From Actinomycetes bacterium (lineage in GTDB: Bacteria > Actinomycetota > Actinomycetes > Propionibacteriales > Propionibacteriaceae): a stretch of 64,000 bases of DNA. A program made the translations under genes and the position numbers. Position 1 is the first letter of the stretch, and each line of letters opens with the position of its first letter. Of this stretch, positions 7,919-16,358 are shown in pieces. The stretch covers positions 9,144-73,143 of the forward strand of contig JAEVYS010000023.1 in the NCBI GenBank assembly GCA_023392635.1, written 5' to 3'. The notes under the pieces were generated by a model, which was not told the DNA's origin, ran no database searches, and saw only the letters and a list, made by a program, of their open reading frames with translations.

Positions 7919-9310
7919 GTGAGGACGCGGGCACGGCCGACCCTGATCGCGGCAGCAGCCGTCACCGCCTGCCTCGCCGTGGTCGCCACCGTGGTGGTCG
8001 TCACCCGGCCCGCCGGGCCCGCGCCGGTCGACTCGCGTCAGGTCCGCGCAGCGATCACGCCGGAGGGTGTCGCTCGGCACCTCGAGGCGCTGCAGGAGAT
8101 CGCCGACCGCCACCGGGGCAACCGCGCCGCGGGGACGTCCGGGTACGAGGCGTCGTTGGCCTATGTCGAGGGACAGCTGGCAGGTGCCGGCTACCGCACG
8201 CGACGCCAGCAGTTCAGCTACGAGCGTCCCGACTTCACCAGGGCCAGCCTCCGACGGACGGCCCCGGTCGCCACTGCGTACACGGTGCTGCGGGACTTCG
8301 GACCGCTGGCCTTCTCCGGGACCGGTGCGGTGACGGCACCGGTGAGGGCCGTCGACCTCCATCTCGAGGGTGACCGCGCGACGACGAGCGGCTGCGACGT
8401 GTCGGACTTCACGGAGTTCCGCCGTGGCGACATCGCGCTCGTTCAGCGCGGGACCTGCCCGTTCGGGGACAAGGTCGAGCGAGCGGCCTCGGCGGGTGCG
8501 AGCGCCGTGGTCGTCCTCAACCAGGGGGACGATCCGAGCCGGTTGGGCCTGTTTGCCGGCACCCTGGGACGGCAGGTGAGCGTCCCGGTCCTGGCGACGA
8601 CCTTCGACCTGGGGAGGGCGTGGGCCGAGCCGGGCACCGTCCTGGAGCTGGCCGTCGAGGCGACGGTGGCTCGGGTGGTCACCGAGAACCTGCTCGCCGA
8701 CACGGCGAGCGGCGCGAGCGCACACACCGTCGTGCTGGGAGCCCACCTGGACGGGGTGGCGGAGGGTCCGGGCATCAACGACAACGGCTCGGGGACGGCC
8801 GCCGTGCTGGAGATCGCCGTCCGGTTCGCCGAGCTCGGGATCCAGCCGCGCAACCGGGTTCGCTTCGCCTTCTGGGGTGCGGAGGAGGACGGGCTGTACG
8901 GGTCGCGGTACTACGTCTCGCAGCTCGACGATGCCGCGCGGCGCGAGACGGCCGTCTACCTCAACCTCGACATGGTGGGGTCGCCGAAGGGCGTGGCGTC
9001 GGTCTACGGCGGGGGAGACCCCGGCTCGGGGTGGCCGGCCGGGTCCGGCGACGCCCAGTCGGTGCTTACGGACTTCCTCACGTCGCAGGGGGTGCGCCCG
9101 GGCACGGTCACGTTCCGTTCCAGCGACCACGCCTCGTTCCTTGATGCCGGCATCCCGGCCGGCGGGCTGTTCACCGGGGCGGACGGCGGGGAGGACCCCT
9201 GCTACCACCAGGCCTGTGACCGCTCCGCGACGATCAACCGCGGGTTGCTCGGCCTGATGGCCGACGCGGCCGCGGACGCCACCTTGACCTTCGCCCAGGC
9301 CGCGCGCTGA
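7919..9310 (+). CDS. Secreted or membrane-anchored M28 aminopeptidase with PA domain
   Basis: This 463-residue protein has an N-terminal signal anchor (residues about 9-29), then an M28 zinc peptidase catalytic domain interrupted by a protease-associated insertion (about 140-245, with RGTCPFGDKVERAA). Metal and catalytic residues are visible: H276 and D288 (AHLDG, INDNGSG), E322/E323 (GAEEDG), D351 (LNLDMVG) and H430 (CYHQACD). The layout matches Streptomyces-type extracellular aminopeptidases that release N-terminal hydrophobic residues. TAGCGT ends 7 nt before the GTG, which also overlaps a GAGGAG. Its role is probably nutrient peptide degradation at the cell surface. Confidence 0.9.
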   Translation: MRTRARPTLIAAAAVTACLAVVATVVVVTRPAGPAPVDSRQVRAAITPEGVARHLEALQEIADRHRGNRAAGTSGYEASLAYVEGQLAGAGYRTRRQQFSYERPDFTRASLRRTAPVATAYTVLRDFGPLAFSGTGAVTAPVRAVDLHLEGDRATTSGCDVSDFTEFRRGDIALVQRGTCPFGDKVERAASAGASAVVVLNQGDDPSRLGLFAGTLGRQVSVPVLATTFDLGRAWAEPGTVLELAVEATVARVVTENLLADTASGASAHTVVLGAHLDGVAEGPGINDNGSGTAAVLEIAVRFAELGIQPRNRVRFAFWGAEEDGLYGSRYYVSQLDDAARRETAVYLNLDMVGSPKGVASVYGGGDPGSGWPAGSGDAQSVLTDFLTSQGVRPGTVTFRSSDHASFLDAGIPAGGLFTGADGGEDPCYHQACDRSATINRGLLGLMADAAADATLTFAQAAR

Positions 9311-9325
9311 GGAGGCCCGGTGATG

Positions 9326-9976
9326 TCACTGTGGCAGGTCGTCGGGCGCGTCGGAGTCCCATCCTGCGGTCAGGAGGGCCTCCGCAGCCCTGGTCTCGTC
9401 CACGAGCCGGGCCAGCAGCCCGGACGCACTCGTTGAGCGCAGCAGCGCGTACTGGTCGAGCGCACCGAGCGGGGCGATCCCGGCCACTTGCCAGATCCGC
9501 TCGGGCAGCCGCGATGAGAGCTCCGTGTCCGCCGGCCAGCTGAGCTCGATGAACTCGCTGGCCCGCGCGATCGTGGCCCGCACCAGTGCTTCGGCCGCCT
9601 CGAGAGCGGCGGCGGTCGTGTCATCGAACTCGAGCGGGGGAAGCGTGCGAACCCGCGCCCGCGGGAACGGGTCGTCATCGAGCCACTGGACGACCTCGAA
9701 CCGCCCACCGCCGGTGGCGACCACCGAGATCGAGTCCGCGGCCTCCTCCACCGAGACGATCCGCGCGACCGTCCCCACGCCGAACCGCACGTCCCCGCCC
9801 CCGACCTCGGAGCCCCGCTCGATCAGTACCACCCCGAACTCGCGCTGCGCAGTGCCCAGCACCGCGAGCAACAGCGCGAGGTAGCGCGGCTCGAACACCC
9901 GCAGGGGCAACGGCATGCCGGGGAACAGGACAGAACCGAGGGGGAACATCGCCAGCTCTCGCAGGTCGCCGCTCAT
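9326..9976 (-). CDS. Lon protease N-terminal-domain protein
   Basis: This 216-residue protein consists only of the substrate-recognition domain of Lon. It starts with the characteristic LAMFPLGSVLFPGMPLPLRVFE block and continues with GVGTVARI, and has no ATPase or protease part. Such stand-alone proteins are common in actinomycetes and their function is not established; they may bind unfolded proteins. The start follows CAGGAT by 6 nt without a ribosome binding site. It converges with the M28 peptidase gene, leaving 15 bp between them. Confidence 0.9.
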   Translation of the reverse strand: MSGDLRELAMFPLGSVLFPGMPLPLRVFEPRYLALLLAVLGTAQREFGVVLIERGSEVGGGDVRFGVGTVARIVSVEEAADSISVVATGGGRFEVVQWLDDDPFPRARVRTLPPLEFDDTTAAALEAAEALVRATIARASEFIELSWPADTELSSRLPERIWQVAGIAPLGALDQYALLRSTSASGLLARLVDETRAAEALLTAGWDSDAPDDLPQ

Positions 9977-10025
9977 GCCTCGATCCTGCCGGACGCCGCC
10001 AAGCGCCGGGACGCGTGCGGGCCGG

Positions 10026-10820
10026 TCAGTCGACGGGGAGGGGGAGCTGCTGCAGCCAGGCTGCCCAGGCGGGCTGCTCCCGGCGCACGTACTCCGCCGC
10101 CTCCGCGGAGAAGAGGTAGGCCCGCACGCTCGCCATGGCCCTGCCGTCCCCCTCGTCGAACACCGAGACGCTCAGCATCCCGGGGACCGGCGCGGTGAGC
10201 AGAACGAGCGCCTGGCGCTCACCGACGACCTCGACCGTGCCGGTGCTGCCGCGCAACTCGACTTCCGTGCCCCGGGCGTCCAGCCCCAGGGCGCGGCGCA
10301 GGGCCGCCCAGATCGTCGCGGCGTCGCCGGCGTGCGAGGCGGCCGCCTCGAGCGGGGTCGCCTCCTGGCCCGCGAAGTGCGACAGGTACAGGCGCAGGTT
10401 GTCGAAGAACGGCAACCAGTTCCTGCCCATGTCCTCCCAGAACTCCTGCTCCCAGTCGGCACCGATCCCGAAGCCGCTGCTGGTGACGCGCACGACGCAC
10501 GTGCCGCCGGAACGAGCCTCGACCAGGAACTCTGACGTCAGCGGGCTGAGTTCCTCGGGATCCTTGCCCATCAGCGCCGCCCAGTCCTCCTCGTACACGA
10601 GGCGGCGCGGCGGTTCCCAGTCGGTCACGCGCCCGTCGGAGCCCATGTCCGGGCCCATCGCGAAGTGCAGCGAGCCGCCTTCGCGCTCCTCGAGCTGTGT
10701 CGGCAGGAACCACGCGCTCATGCCCTTCGCAGTGGCGATGGCCTGCCACACCTGTTCAGGGGTGCCCGGCACCTCCACGCTGAACGCGAGGCGGTAGGGG
10801 ACGGTCGGGGTCGCGGTCAT
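10026..10820 (-). CDS. SRPBCC/AHSA1-type protein
   Basis: The 264-residue protein begins with an activator-of-Hsp90-homologue-like fold (VPGTPEQVWQAIATAKGMSAWF and W-EPPRRLVYEED), a helix-grip cavity that usually binds small hydrophobic ligands. A second, shorter stretch (about residues 175-260) also looks beta-rich but is not clearly a second domain. It overlaps the upstream HTH regulator gene by 4 nt (ATGA), so the two are translationally coupled. HTH regulators paired with SRPBCC proteins are a recurrent arrangement. The ligand is unknown. Confidence 0.8.
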   Translation of the reverse strand: MTATPTVPYRLAFSVEVPGTPEQVWQAIATAKGMSAWFLPTQLEEREGGSLHFAMGPDMGSDGRVTDWEPPRRLVYEEDWAALMGKDPEELSPLTSEFLVEARSGGTCVVRVTSSGFGIGADWEQEFWEDMGRNWLPFFDNLRLYLSHFAGQEATPLEAAASHAGDAATIWAALRRALGLDARGTEVELRGSTGTVEVVGERQALVLLTAPVPGMLSVSVFDEGDGRAMASVRAYLFSAEAAEYVRREQPAWAAWLQQLPLPVD

Positions 10821-11395
10821 GGCTTCTCCTCGGGAAGGGGGTGTGCGGCGACGACGAGCCGGTGCGGGCGCCCGTCGTCGTGGTGGTAGCGCGCGGCCAG
10901 GTCGAGCACGGCAGCGGTCAGGTCCTCTGCGAAGGCGGCCCGGTCGGCGGCCGAGCGGAAGCCGATCCGCGTGTCGATCGCCAGGGTCGGCAGCCGCCTG
11001 CCGGTGGCGCCGGCCCGCCGCACCAGGGAGCCGACCTCCCGCACCATTCGTGCAGCCACCGCGACGAGGTAGGCGGCCGACAGGTGGTCGGGGTTGGCAT
11101 CCGGGTTCGCCGCCGCCGGGTTCAGGGCCGCGGGTGACACCACGTAGGACACCGCAGACGCCCGCAGGACGCGTTCGGTGATCCCCCCGTGCCGACGTTC
11201 CTCGGCCAGCTCCACCAACCCGTGCGCCTCGAGCGCCTTCAGGTGGTAGTTGACCTTCTGCCGGGCGATCCCGACCCGGGCGGCCAGGCCGGCGGCGGAG
11301 GCAGGGACCACCAGTTCGCCGAGGAGCCGCGCCCGTACCGGATCGAGTGCGATCGCTGCCGCGTCCGCGTTCTCGATGACCTCAACGTCCTGCAC
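10817..11395 (-). CDS. ArsR-like winged-helix transcriptional regulator
   Basis: This 192-residue protein carries a winged HTH near its N-terminus (DPVRARLLGEL, then GIARQKVNYHLKALEAHGLV), typical of ArsR/HTH_20 regulators. The C-terminal half has no cysteine metal site, so it probably senses something other than a metal or responds through its SRPBCC partner. I chose GTG 11395 because a TTGACA/CAGGGT promoter with 17-bp spacing ends 7 nt before it; an upstream ATG at 11452 would place that promoter inside the gene. A palindrome overlaps the -35 box. It is the first gene of a two-gene operon with the SRPBCC gene. Confidence 0.85.
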   Translation of the reverse strand: MQDVEVIENADAAAIALDPVRARLLGELVVPASAAGLAARVGIARQKVNYHLKALEAHGLVELAEERRHGGITERVLRASAVSYVVSPAALNPAAANPDANPDHLSAAYLVAVAARMVREVGSLVRRAGATGRRLPTLAIDTRIGFRSAADRAAFAEDLTAAVLDLAARYHHDDGRPHRLVVAAHPLPEEKP

Positions 11396-11402
11396 GACTC
11401 TC

Positions 11403-11431
11403 ACCCTGCCCCTGACAAGATTTTTTGTCAA
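11403..11431 (-). promoter_or_regulatory. Promoter and overlapping palindrome for the ArsR-like operon
   Basis: On the minus strand TTGACA (11431-11426) and CAGGGT (11408-11403) are separated by 17 bp. An inverted repeat, TGACAA(A)...TTTGTCA (about 11413-11430), covers the -35 box and the upstream spacer, as expected of an autorepressor site. Confidence 0.7.
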
Positions 11432-11471
11432 GAGGGGCGACGCCGGCTCCACGCGTCATCTGAGCGCCGGT

Positions 11472-12164
11472 TCAGATCGGATTGATGCGCAGGGAGTCGA
11501 TGCTGGCGTCCGCAGGGAGATCGACGGCAACGCGGACGGCCTTCGCGACCTCGCCGGGATCGAGATGGGCGTCCGGGATGTACGGCATGCCCTGCAGCGC
11601 GGTCAGCTGTGCCTGCATGTCGGTGGCCACCCGTCCGGGATGGATGGACGTGACGCGAATCCTGCCGCGCTCGTCCATGCGGAGGGCGTCGGCCAGCGCG
11701 GTCAGTGCGAACTTCGACGCGGAGTACAGCGAGAAGCCGCGGTGGGCGGTCAGCCCGGCCCCGGAGTTGAGGAACACCACCAGTCCGTGGGCGGCACGCA
11801 ACGCCGGCAGCAGCAGGCGGGTGAGCGTGGCGGGTGCCACCACGTTGAGCTCCATCACGTCGCGCCACTCCGCGGTGGTCGAGTCGGCGAGCGGCCCGAA
11901 CGCGACCAGCCCGGCGGAGTGCACGAGCACGTCCAGCCGCTCGATTCCGGCGACGGCCCCGGCCAGCGCCGCCTCGTCGGTGAGGTCGACCGCGAACGGC
12001 TCTGCCGATTCCAGGACGGCGACCACCTGGGCGACCAGGTCGGCGTCCCGTCCGCCGACGAGGATGTGGTGGGTGGGCGAGAGTGCCTGCGCGACCGCGC
12101 GCCCGATGCCCCGGGAACCACCGGTGACCAGTGCGACCGGGCGGCTCGTCCCTGGGGACGTCAT
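11472..12164 (-). CDS. Short-chain dehydrogenase/reductase
   Basis: This 230-residue classical SDR carries the NAD(P)-binding TGGSRGIG near its N-terminus, the NAG-like HSAGL block, and the catalytic YSASK with an upstream serine (NSGAG). It starts at ATG 12164, overlapping the decaprenyl-phosphate phosphoribosyltransferase stop by 4 nt, so the pair is co-translated. In mycobacteria a different SDR (DprE2) acts in the pathway downstream of that transferase. I see no DprE1 here, so a role in decaprenyl-phosphoryl-pentose metabolism is only a suggestion from the overlap. Confidence 0.85.
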   Translation of the reverse strand: MTSPGTSRPVALVTGGSRGIGRAVAQALSPTHHILVGGRDADLVAQVVAVLESAEPFAVDLTDEAALAGAVAGIERLDVLVHSAGLVAFGPLADSTTAEWRDVMELNVVAPATLTRLLLPALRAAHGLVVFLNSGAGLTAHRGFSLYSASKFALTALADALRMDERGRIRVTSIHPGRVATDMQAQLTALQGMPYIPDAHLDPGEVAKAVRVAVDLPADASIDSLRINPI

Positions 12165-13072
12165 GCGAACACCGCGATCGCGACCGGGATCACCCACAGC
12201 ACCGCGAGGACCTGGAGGGTCGGGTCGGACAGCACGACATCCTCCGGCTCGCCGGCCTTGCCCTGGTCGACCCGCATGGCGTAACGCAGTACGGCAAGGG
12301 TGAACGGCGCGATCGAGATGGTCGTCCACGGGATGCCCCAGAGCATGGTGGAGTACCGCTGCTCGAAGGCCCACAGGCTGTAGGACATGATCACGATCGC
12401 GATCGAGATCGACCACACCTCACGCAGGTAGGACTTCGTGTACCGCTCCAGGCTGGCCCGGGTGCCCGCCTCCGCGCCGACCTCCTTCAGCTCCGAGTAG
12501 CGCTTGCCCGCCACCATGAACAGCGACCCGAAGGAGGCCACCAGCAGGAACCACTGCGACAGGGGCAGGCTCGCCGCCACACCGCCGGCCACCGCCCGCA
12601 GCAGGAAGCCCGCCGCCACCATGGCCAGGTCGATGATCGGCTGGTGCTTGAGGAACACCGAGTAGAGGACCTGGAGCACCCAGTACGACGCGAGTGTCAC
12701 GCCCAGCAGGGGAGCGACCCAGAACCCGATCGCGAGCGAAACGAGGAGGGTGGCGGTGGCCAGCACGTACGCGGTCGGGATCGTCAGCTCGCCGGCCGCG
12801 ATCGGGCGGAACCGCTTCTTCGGGTGCAGCCGGTCGGCCTCCACGTCGCGGCTGTCGTTGATCAGGTAGATGGACGCGCTGACGAGCGAGAAGGCCACGA
12901 AGGCCCACGCCGACTGCATCAGCACGACCGGCTCGAACAGCCTGCCGGCGGCCAGGGGTGCGGCGAACACGAGGACGTTCTTCACCCACTGCTTGGGCCG
13001 CATCCCTCGTATCCACGCGGGCACCGCCGTCTTCCTGGGCACCACCACGGGCACGTTGTCGAGGTTCGTCAT
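12161..13072 (-). CDS. Decaprenyl-phosphate phosphoribosyltransferase (UbiA family)
   Basis: This 303-residue polytopic membrane protein of the UbiA superfamily transfers 5-phosphoribose from PRPP to a polyprenyl phosphate, the first committed step to the arabinosyl/ribosyl donor for the cell envelope. It shows the RPKQWVKN N-terminal block, the first Asp-rich motif NDSRDVEADRLHPKKRFRP (about residues 72-90) and a second conserved loop around GKRYSEL. About nine hydrophobic segments follow. The sequence closely resembles the actinobacterial Rv3806c type. It is the first gene of a two-gene unit with an overlapping SDR. Confidence 0.9.
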   Translation of the reverse strand: MTNLDNVPVVVPRKTAVPAWIRGMRPKQWVKNVLVFAAPLAAGRLFEPVVLMQSAWAFVAFSLVSASIYLINDSRDVEADRLHPKKRFRPIAAGELTIPTAYVLATATLLVSLAIGFWVAPLLGVTLASYWVLQVLYSVFLKHQPIIDLAMVAAGFLLRAVAGGVAASLPLSQWFLLVASFGSLFMVAGKRYSELKEVGAEAGTRASLERYTKSYLREVWSISIAIVIMSYSLWAFEQRYSTMLWGIPWTTISIAPFTLAVLRYAMRVDQGKAGEPEDVVLSDPTLQVLAVLWVIPVAIAVFA

Positions 13073-13764
13073 AGCGCTCCAAGGCTAGCGTCCGCAGGAC
13101 GCCAGAGCGTGTGCCAGGTGATGCCGAGCCGGCCGAACAGCTCGCGCAGGAGCGGCAGGCTGATGCCCACGACCGTGTGCGGGTCGCCGGACATGGACGT
13201 CACGTACGCGCCGCCGAGCCCGTCGGTCGTGAACGCACCGGCCACCCTGACGGGCTCGCCGGTGGCCACATACGCCTCGATCTCCTCGTCGGAGAGGTCG
13301 GCGAAGCTCACCTCGGTGGTGGCCACCGCGGAGGCGGTTCCCGACGACGCGCCGAGCCGGATCACGTGGTGCCCGGTGTGCAGGTGCCCGACCCGTCCAC
13401 GCATCCGCAGCCAGCGCTGCACCGCCTCCTCCGGCGAGGACGGCTTGCCGAACGGCTCCCCGTCCAGCTCGAGCAGGGAGTCGCAGCCCACCACGAGGAT
13501 GTCGGAAGGGGAGGCCTCGTCGTTCGCCGCGATGACGGGGAGGGTGGGGGCCGGCGGGGCCGGAGGAAGGGCCAGCCGCGAGGCGACGGCCTCGGCCTTC
13601 GCACGGGCGAGCTCCTGGACCAGCGTCGCCACGTCCGGCGCGGTGAACGCCTCCTCGTCCACGTCGGAGACGACGACCACGGGAGCCAGGCCGGCGCTGC
13701 GCAGCGTCTCCAGGCGGGCGGGGCTCGCCGAGGCGAGCACCAGCCGCGGCGGCTCAGCGGCCAA
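13069..13764 (-). CDS. maf: Maf-family nucleoside triphosphate pyrophosphatase
   Basis: This protein of about 231 residues has the Maf signature LVLASASPARLETL near its N-terminus and the catalytic aspartate in VVGCDSLLELDGEPFGKP. Maf proteins hydrolyse non-canonical nucleoside triphosphates to monophosphates and are linked to septum-formation inhibition. No ATG lies near the signature. TTG 13764, which overlaps the end of the upstream DUF937 gene by 11 bp, gives the best-fitting N-terminus; GTG 13740 is too short. Loss of an independent start suggests translational coupling. Its place beside accE/accD matches the mycobacterial Rv3282 locus. It ends by overlapping the next gene's start region by 4 nt. 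Confidence 0.88.
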   Translation of the reverse strand: MAAEPPRLVLASASPARLETLRSAGLAPVVVVSDVDEEAFTAPDVATLVQELARAKAEAVASRLALPPAPPAPTLPVIAANDEASPSDILVVGCDSLLELDGEPFGKPSSPEEAVQRWLRMRGRVGHLHTGHHVIRLGASSGTASAVATTEVSFADLSDEEIEAYVATGEPVRVAGAFTTDGLGGAYVTSMSGDPHTVVGISLPLLRELFGRLGITWHTLWRPADASLGAL

Positions 13765-14485
13765 GGATCTGTCCGAGCAGGTCGCCGAGGGGGTCACCCG
13801 CTCCGGAGGGCCGGCTCTGTGGCTGAGCCTGCTCCGGGCTGTCGTCGGTCGGGATCCGGAGGCCGGTGTCGTTTCCCGGCGCGGTGAACACGCCGCCGGA
13901 CCCGGCCGGGCCGGGAGCGTCGGGCGGCTCGGCCGGCGAGGCGGACGGCGCGGACTGCTGGCCGCCGCCGAGGATCTGGCCGAGCAGGTCGCCCAGCCCG
14001 CCGGAGGTCCCGCCCGGACCTCCGCCGAGGATGCCGCCGAGGATGCTGCCCAGCAGGTCACCCGACCCGCCGGACGCCTGCCCTGCCTTTCCTCCCATGC
14101 CGAGCTTCCTCGCCAGGTAGCTCATCACGATCGGGGCGAGCAGGGGCAGCAGCTTCGACAGCAGGCCGCCACCCAGGCCGCTCACGGCCTGCAGGCGCGC
14201 CGGGTCGTCGGCCAGCGCGTGCGCCACGATCTTGCGGCCGTCCGCGGTGTCGACCTCGTCGAGGTCCACCCGGTCGCCGGCGAAGAGGTCGGTGCCGGCG
14301 TGCTGGCCGAGCGCCCCGAGCAGACCGGCCTCTCCGTCGGCGGACCCCGCGTTCGCCTGGAGACTGCTGATCAGGGTGGGAATCGCCGCGGCCGCGGCGT
14401 CCCGGGCGGTCCGCTCGTCGGTGCCCAGCGCAGCAGCCAGCTGTGCGGGGTCGATGGCGGCCAGGATCTCGTCGGTGGCGCTCAT
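13754..14485 (-). CDS. DUF937 domain protein with Gly-rich repeats
   Basis: This 243-residue protein begins with a helical DUF937 domain (residues about 1-140: repeated alanine-rich helices, LLGALGQH and ISSLQAN segments). It is followed by a low-complexity tail in which a GGLGDLLGQILGG-type motif recurs at least three times, the last copy being the C-terminus (GDPLGDLLGQILGR). The function of DUF937 is unknown. It lies between the carboxylase epsilon gene and maf. A GGAGGGC ribosome binding site precedes ATG 14485. The repeated tail suggests an oligomeric or binding surface rather than catalysis. Confidence 0.75.
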   Translation of the reverse strand: MSATDEILAAIDPAQLAAALGTDERTARDAAAAAIPTLISSLQANAGSADGEAGLLGALGQHAGTDLFAGDRVDLDEVDTADGRKIVAHALADDPARLQAVSGLGGGLLSKLLPLLAPIVMSYLARKLGMGGKAGQASGGSGDLLGSILGGILGGGPGGTSGGLGDLLGQILGGGQQSAPSASPAEPPDAPGPAGSGGVFTAPGNDTGLRIPTDDSPEQAQPQSRPSGAGDPLGDLLGQILGR

Positions 14486-14501
14486 GTCGCCCTCCTTCTG
14501 C

Positions 14502-14738
14502 TCAGAGGCGGAAACTGCTGCGCCAGGCCTCGCGGCCGGGCACGAGTGGGGTGCGGACGGTGTGCCAGTAGGACTGCCACCCTCCGGCCAGCGTGCTGGT
14601 CGTCGGTGTGTGCGGATCGGGACGCCCACGGCGCAGCGCGACGATCACCGCGCCGAGCGCCGCGAGTTCCTCGTCGGAGGGATGGCCCGACACCACCTGC
14701 AGCAGCTGCGGGGCTGCGCTGTCCGGCTGCGTGGTCAC
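14502..14738 (-). CDS. accE: Acyl-CoA carboxylase epsilon subunit
   Basis: This 78-residue protein has the features of actinobacterial carboxylase epsilon subunits: an N-terminal segment with LLQVVSGHPSDEELAAL, a short basic linker, and a C-terminal SYWHTVRTPLVPG region. It stabilises the alpha/beta carboxylase complex. GTG 14738 overlaps the accD stop codon by 4 nt (GTGA), so the subunits are co-translated. The same accD-accE order is known from mycobacteria (accD5/accE5). Confidence 0.85.
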   Translation of the reverse strand: MTTQPDSAAPQLLQVVSGHPSDEELAALGAVIVALRRGRPDPHTPTTSTLAGGWQSYWHTVRTPLVPGREAWRSSFRL

Positions 14739-16309
14739 AGCGGGATGTTCCCGTGCTTCTTCGGCGGCAGCTGCTGGCGCTTGGTCCGCAGCAGCCGCAG
14801 CACCCGGATCACCTGGGCCCGGGTCTCGTGCGGATAGATCACCTTGTCCACGTACCCGCGCTCGGCCGCGACATACGGGTTCGCGAGCTCGTCGTTGTAC
14901 TCGTCGATGAGTTCCGCGCGTCGGGCAGCCGGGTCGTCGGCCGAGGCGAGCTCGCGCTTGTACAGGATGTTCACCGCGCCCTCGGCGCCCATCACGGCGA
15001 TCTGGGCGGTGGGCCAGGCGAGATTGACGTCGGCACCGAGCGGCTTGGAGCCCATCACGCAGTAGGCGCCGCCGTAGGCCTTGCGGGTGATCACGGTGAC
15101 GAGCGGGACGGTGGCCTCGGCGTAGGCGTAGATGAGCTTGGCCCCGCGACGGATGATCCCGTCCCACTCCTGGTCGGTGCCCGGGAGGAAGCCCGGAACG
15201 TCCTCGAAGGTGAGGATCGGGATGTTGAACGCGTCGCAGGTGCGGACGAACCGCGCGGCCTTCTCCGAAGCCTTGATGTCGAGGCAGCCGGCGAAGACCA
15301 TGGGCTGGTTGGCGATCACGCCGATGGCGCGTCCCTCCACCCGGCCGAACCCGCAGATGATGTTCGGGGCGTAGAGCTTGTGGACTTCGAGGAACTCGTC
15401 GTCGTCGAGGACGCGGGTGATCACCGCGTGCATGTCGTAGGGCTGGTTCGGCGAATCGGGCACGAGCGTGTCCAGGACCAGGTCGTGCTCGGTGATCGTG
15501 AGGTCGGCCTCGGCTTCGTCGTAGACCGGCGGGTCCTCGAGGTTGTTCTGCGGCAGGTAGGTGAGCAGCTCCCGCACGTACTCGATCGCGTCGGTCTCGT
15601 CGGCGGCCAGGTAGTGGGAGTTGCCTGACTTCGTCGAGTGGGTGCGGCCACCTCCCAGGTCCTCCATCGAGACGTCCTCTCCGGTGACGGCCTTGATGAC
15701 GGCCGGGCCGGTGATGAACATCTGCGACGTCTGGTCGACCATCACCACGAAGTCGGTGAGCGCCGGGGAGTAGACGTGGCCGCCCGCGGCGGCCCCCATG
15801 ATCAGCGAGATCTGGGGGATGACGCCGGAAGCCAGGGTGTTGCGGCGGAAGATCTGCGCGTAGAGGTCGAGGGAGACCACGCCCTCCTGGATGCGCGCGC
15901 CGCCGCCCTCGTTGATGCCGATGATCGGGCAGCCGGTCTTGATGGCGAAGTCGAGGATCTTGACGATCTTCTGGCCGTACACCTCGCCCAGCGCGCCGCC
16001 GAAGATCGTGACGTCCTGGCTGAACACGCACACCGGCCGGCCATGGATCGAACCGACACCGGTGATCACGCCGTCGGTGTAGGGACGCTTCTCGTCCATG
16101 CCGAAAGCGGTCGAGCGGTGGCGGGAGAACTCGTCGAACTCGGTGAACGTGCCCTCGTCGAGGAGCAGCAGGATGCGCTCCCTCGCGGTCATCCGGCCGG
16201 AGGCGTGCACCTTCTCCACGGCCGCGGGGGAGGACGGGTTCCTCGCCTGCTCGATGCGCTCGCCCAGCTCGGCGACCTTGCCGCGGGTGGTGTGGATGTC
16301 CTGCCCCAT
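14735..16309 (-). CDS. accD5: Propionyl/acyl-CoA carboxylase beta subunit (carboxyltransferase)
   Basis: This 524-residue carboxyltransferase moves CO2 from carboxybiotin to acyl-CoA. The two crotonase-like halves are visible: INEGGGARIQEGV in the N-terminal half and AYGGAYCVMGSKPLGAD in the C-terminal half, each supplying an oxyanion hole. The N-terminus reads MGQDIHTTRGKVAEL. Family membership favours propionyl-CoA with or without acetyl-CoA as substrate. Its partner alpha subunit is not in the window. The divergent birA, encoding the ligase that biotinylates the carrier, lies 50 bp away, which makes functional sense. Confidence 0.95.
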   Translation of the reverse strand: MGQDIHTTRGKVAELGERIEQARNPSSPAAVEKVHASGRMTARERILLLLDEGTFTEFDEFSRHRSTAFGMDEKRPYTDGVITGVGSIHGRPVCVFSQDVTIFGGALGEVYGQKIVKILDFAIKTGCPIIGINEGGGARIQEGVVSLDLYAQIFRRNTLASGVIPQISLIMGAAAGGHVYSPALTDFVVMVDQTSQMFITGPAVIKAVTGEDVSMEDLGGGRTHSTKSGNSHYLAADETDAIEYVRELLTYLPQNNLEDPPVYDEAEADLTITEHDLVLDTLVPDSPNQPYDMHAVITRVLDDDEFLEVHKLYAPNIICGFGRVEGRAIGVIANQPMVFAGCLDIKASEKAARFVRTCDAFNIPILTFEDVPGFLPGTDQEWDGIIRRGAKLIYAYAEATVPLVTVITRKAYGGAYCVMGSKPLGADVNLAWPTAQIAVMGAEGAVNILYKRELASADDPAARRAELIDEYNDELANPYVAAERGYVDKVIYPHETRAQVIRVLRLLRTKRQQLPPKKHGNIPL

Positions 16310-16346
16310 GAACACGGACCTTACCGTTGGACCCGGGCGGTGGGCA

Positions 16347-16352
16347 TAGGGT
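16347..16352 (+). promoter_or_regulatory. -10 element TAGGGT for birA
   Basis: TAGGGT ends 6 nt before the GTG at 16359, with no ribosome binding site in between. The region also separates the divergent accD gene. Confidence 0.45.
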
Positions 16353-16358
16353 CTGGCC

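Noticed and set aside
12131..15628. A 1165-residue plus-strand frame across UbiA, maf and accD
   Set aside because: It is antisense to four well-recognised genes and its translation lacks any family signature, so it is a high-GC artefact.
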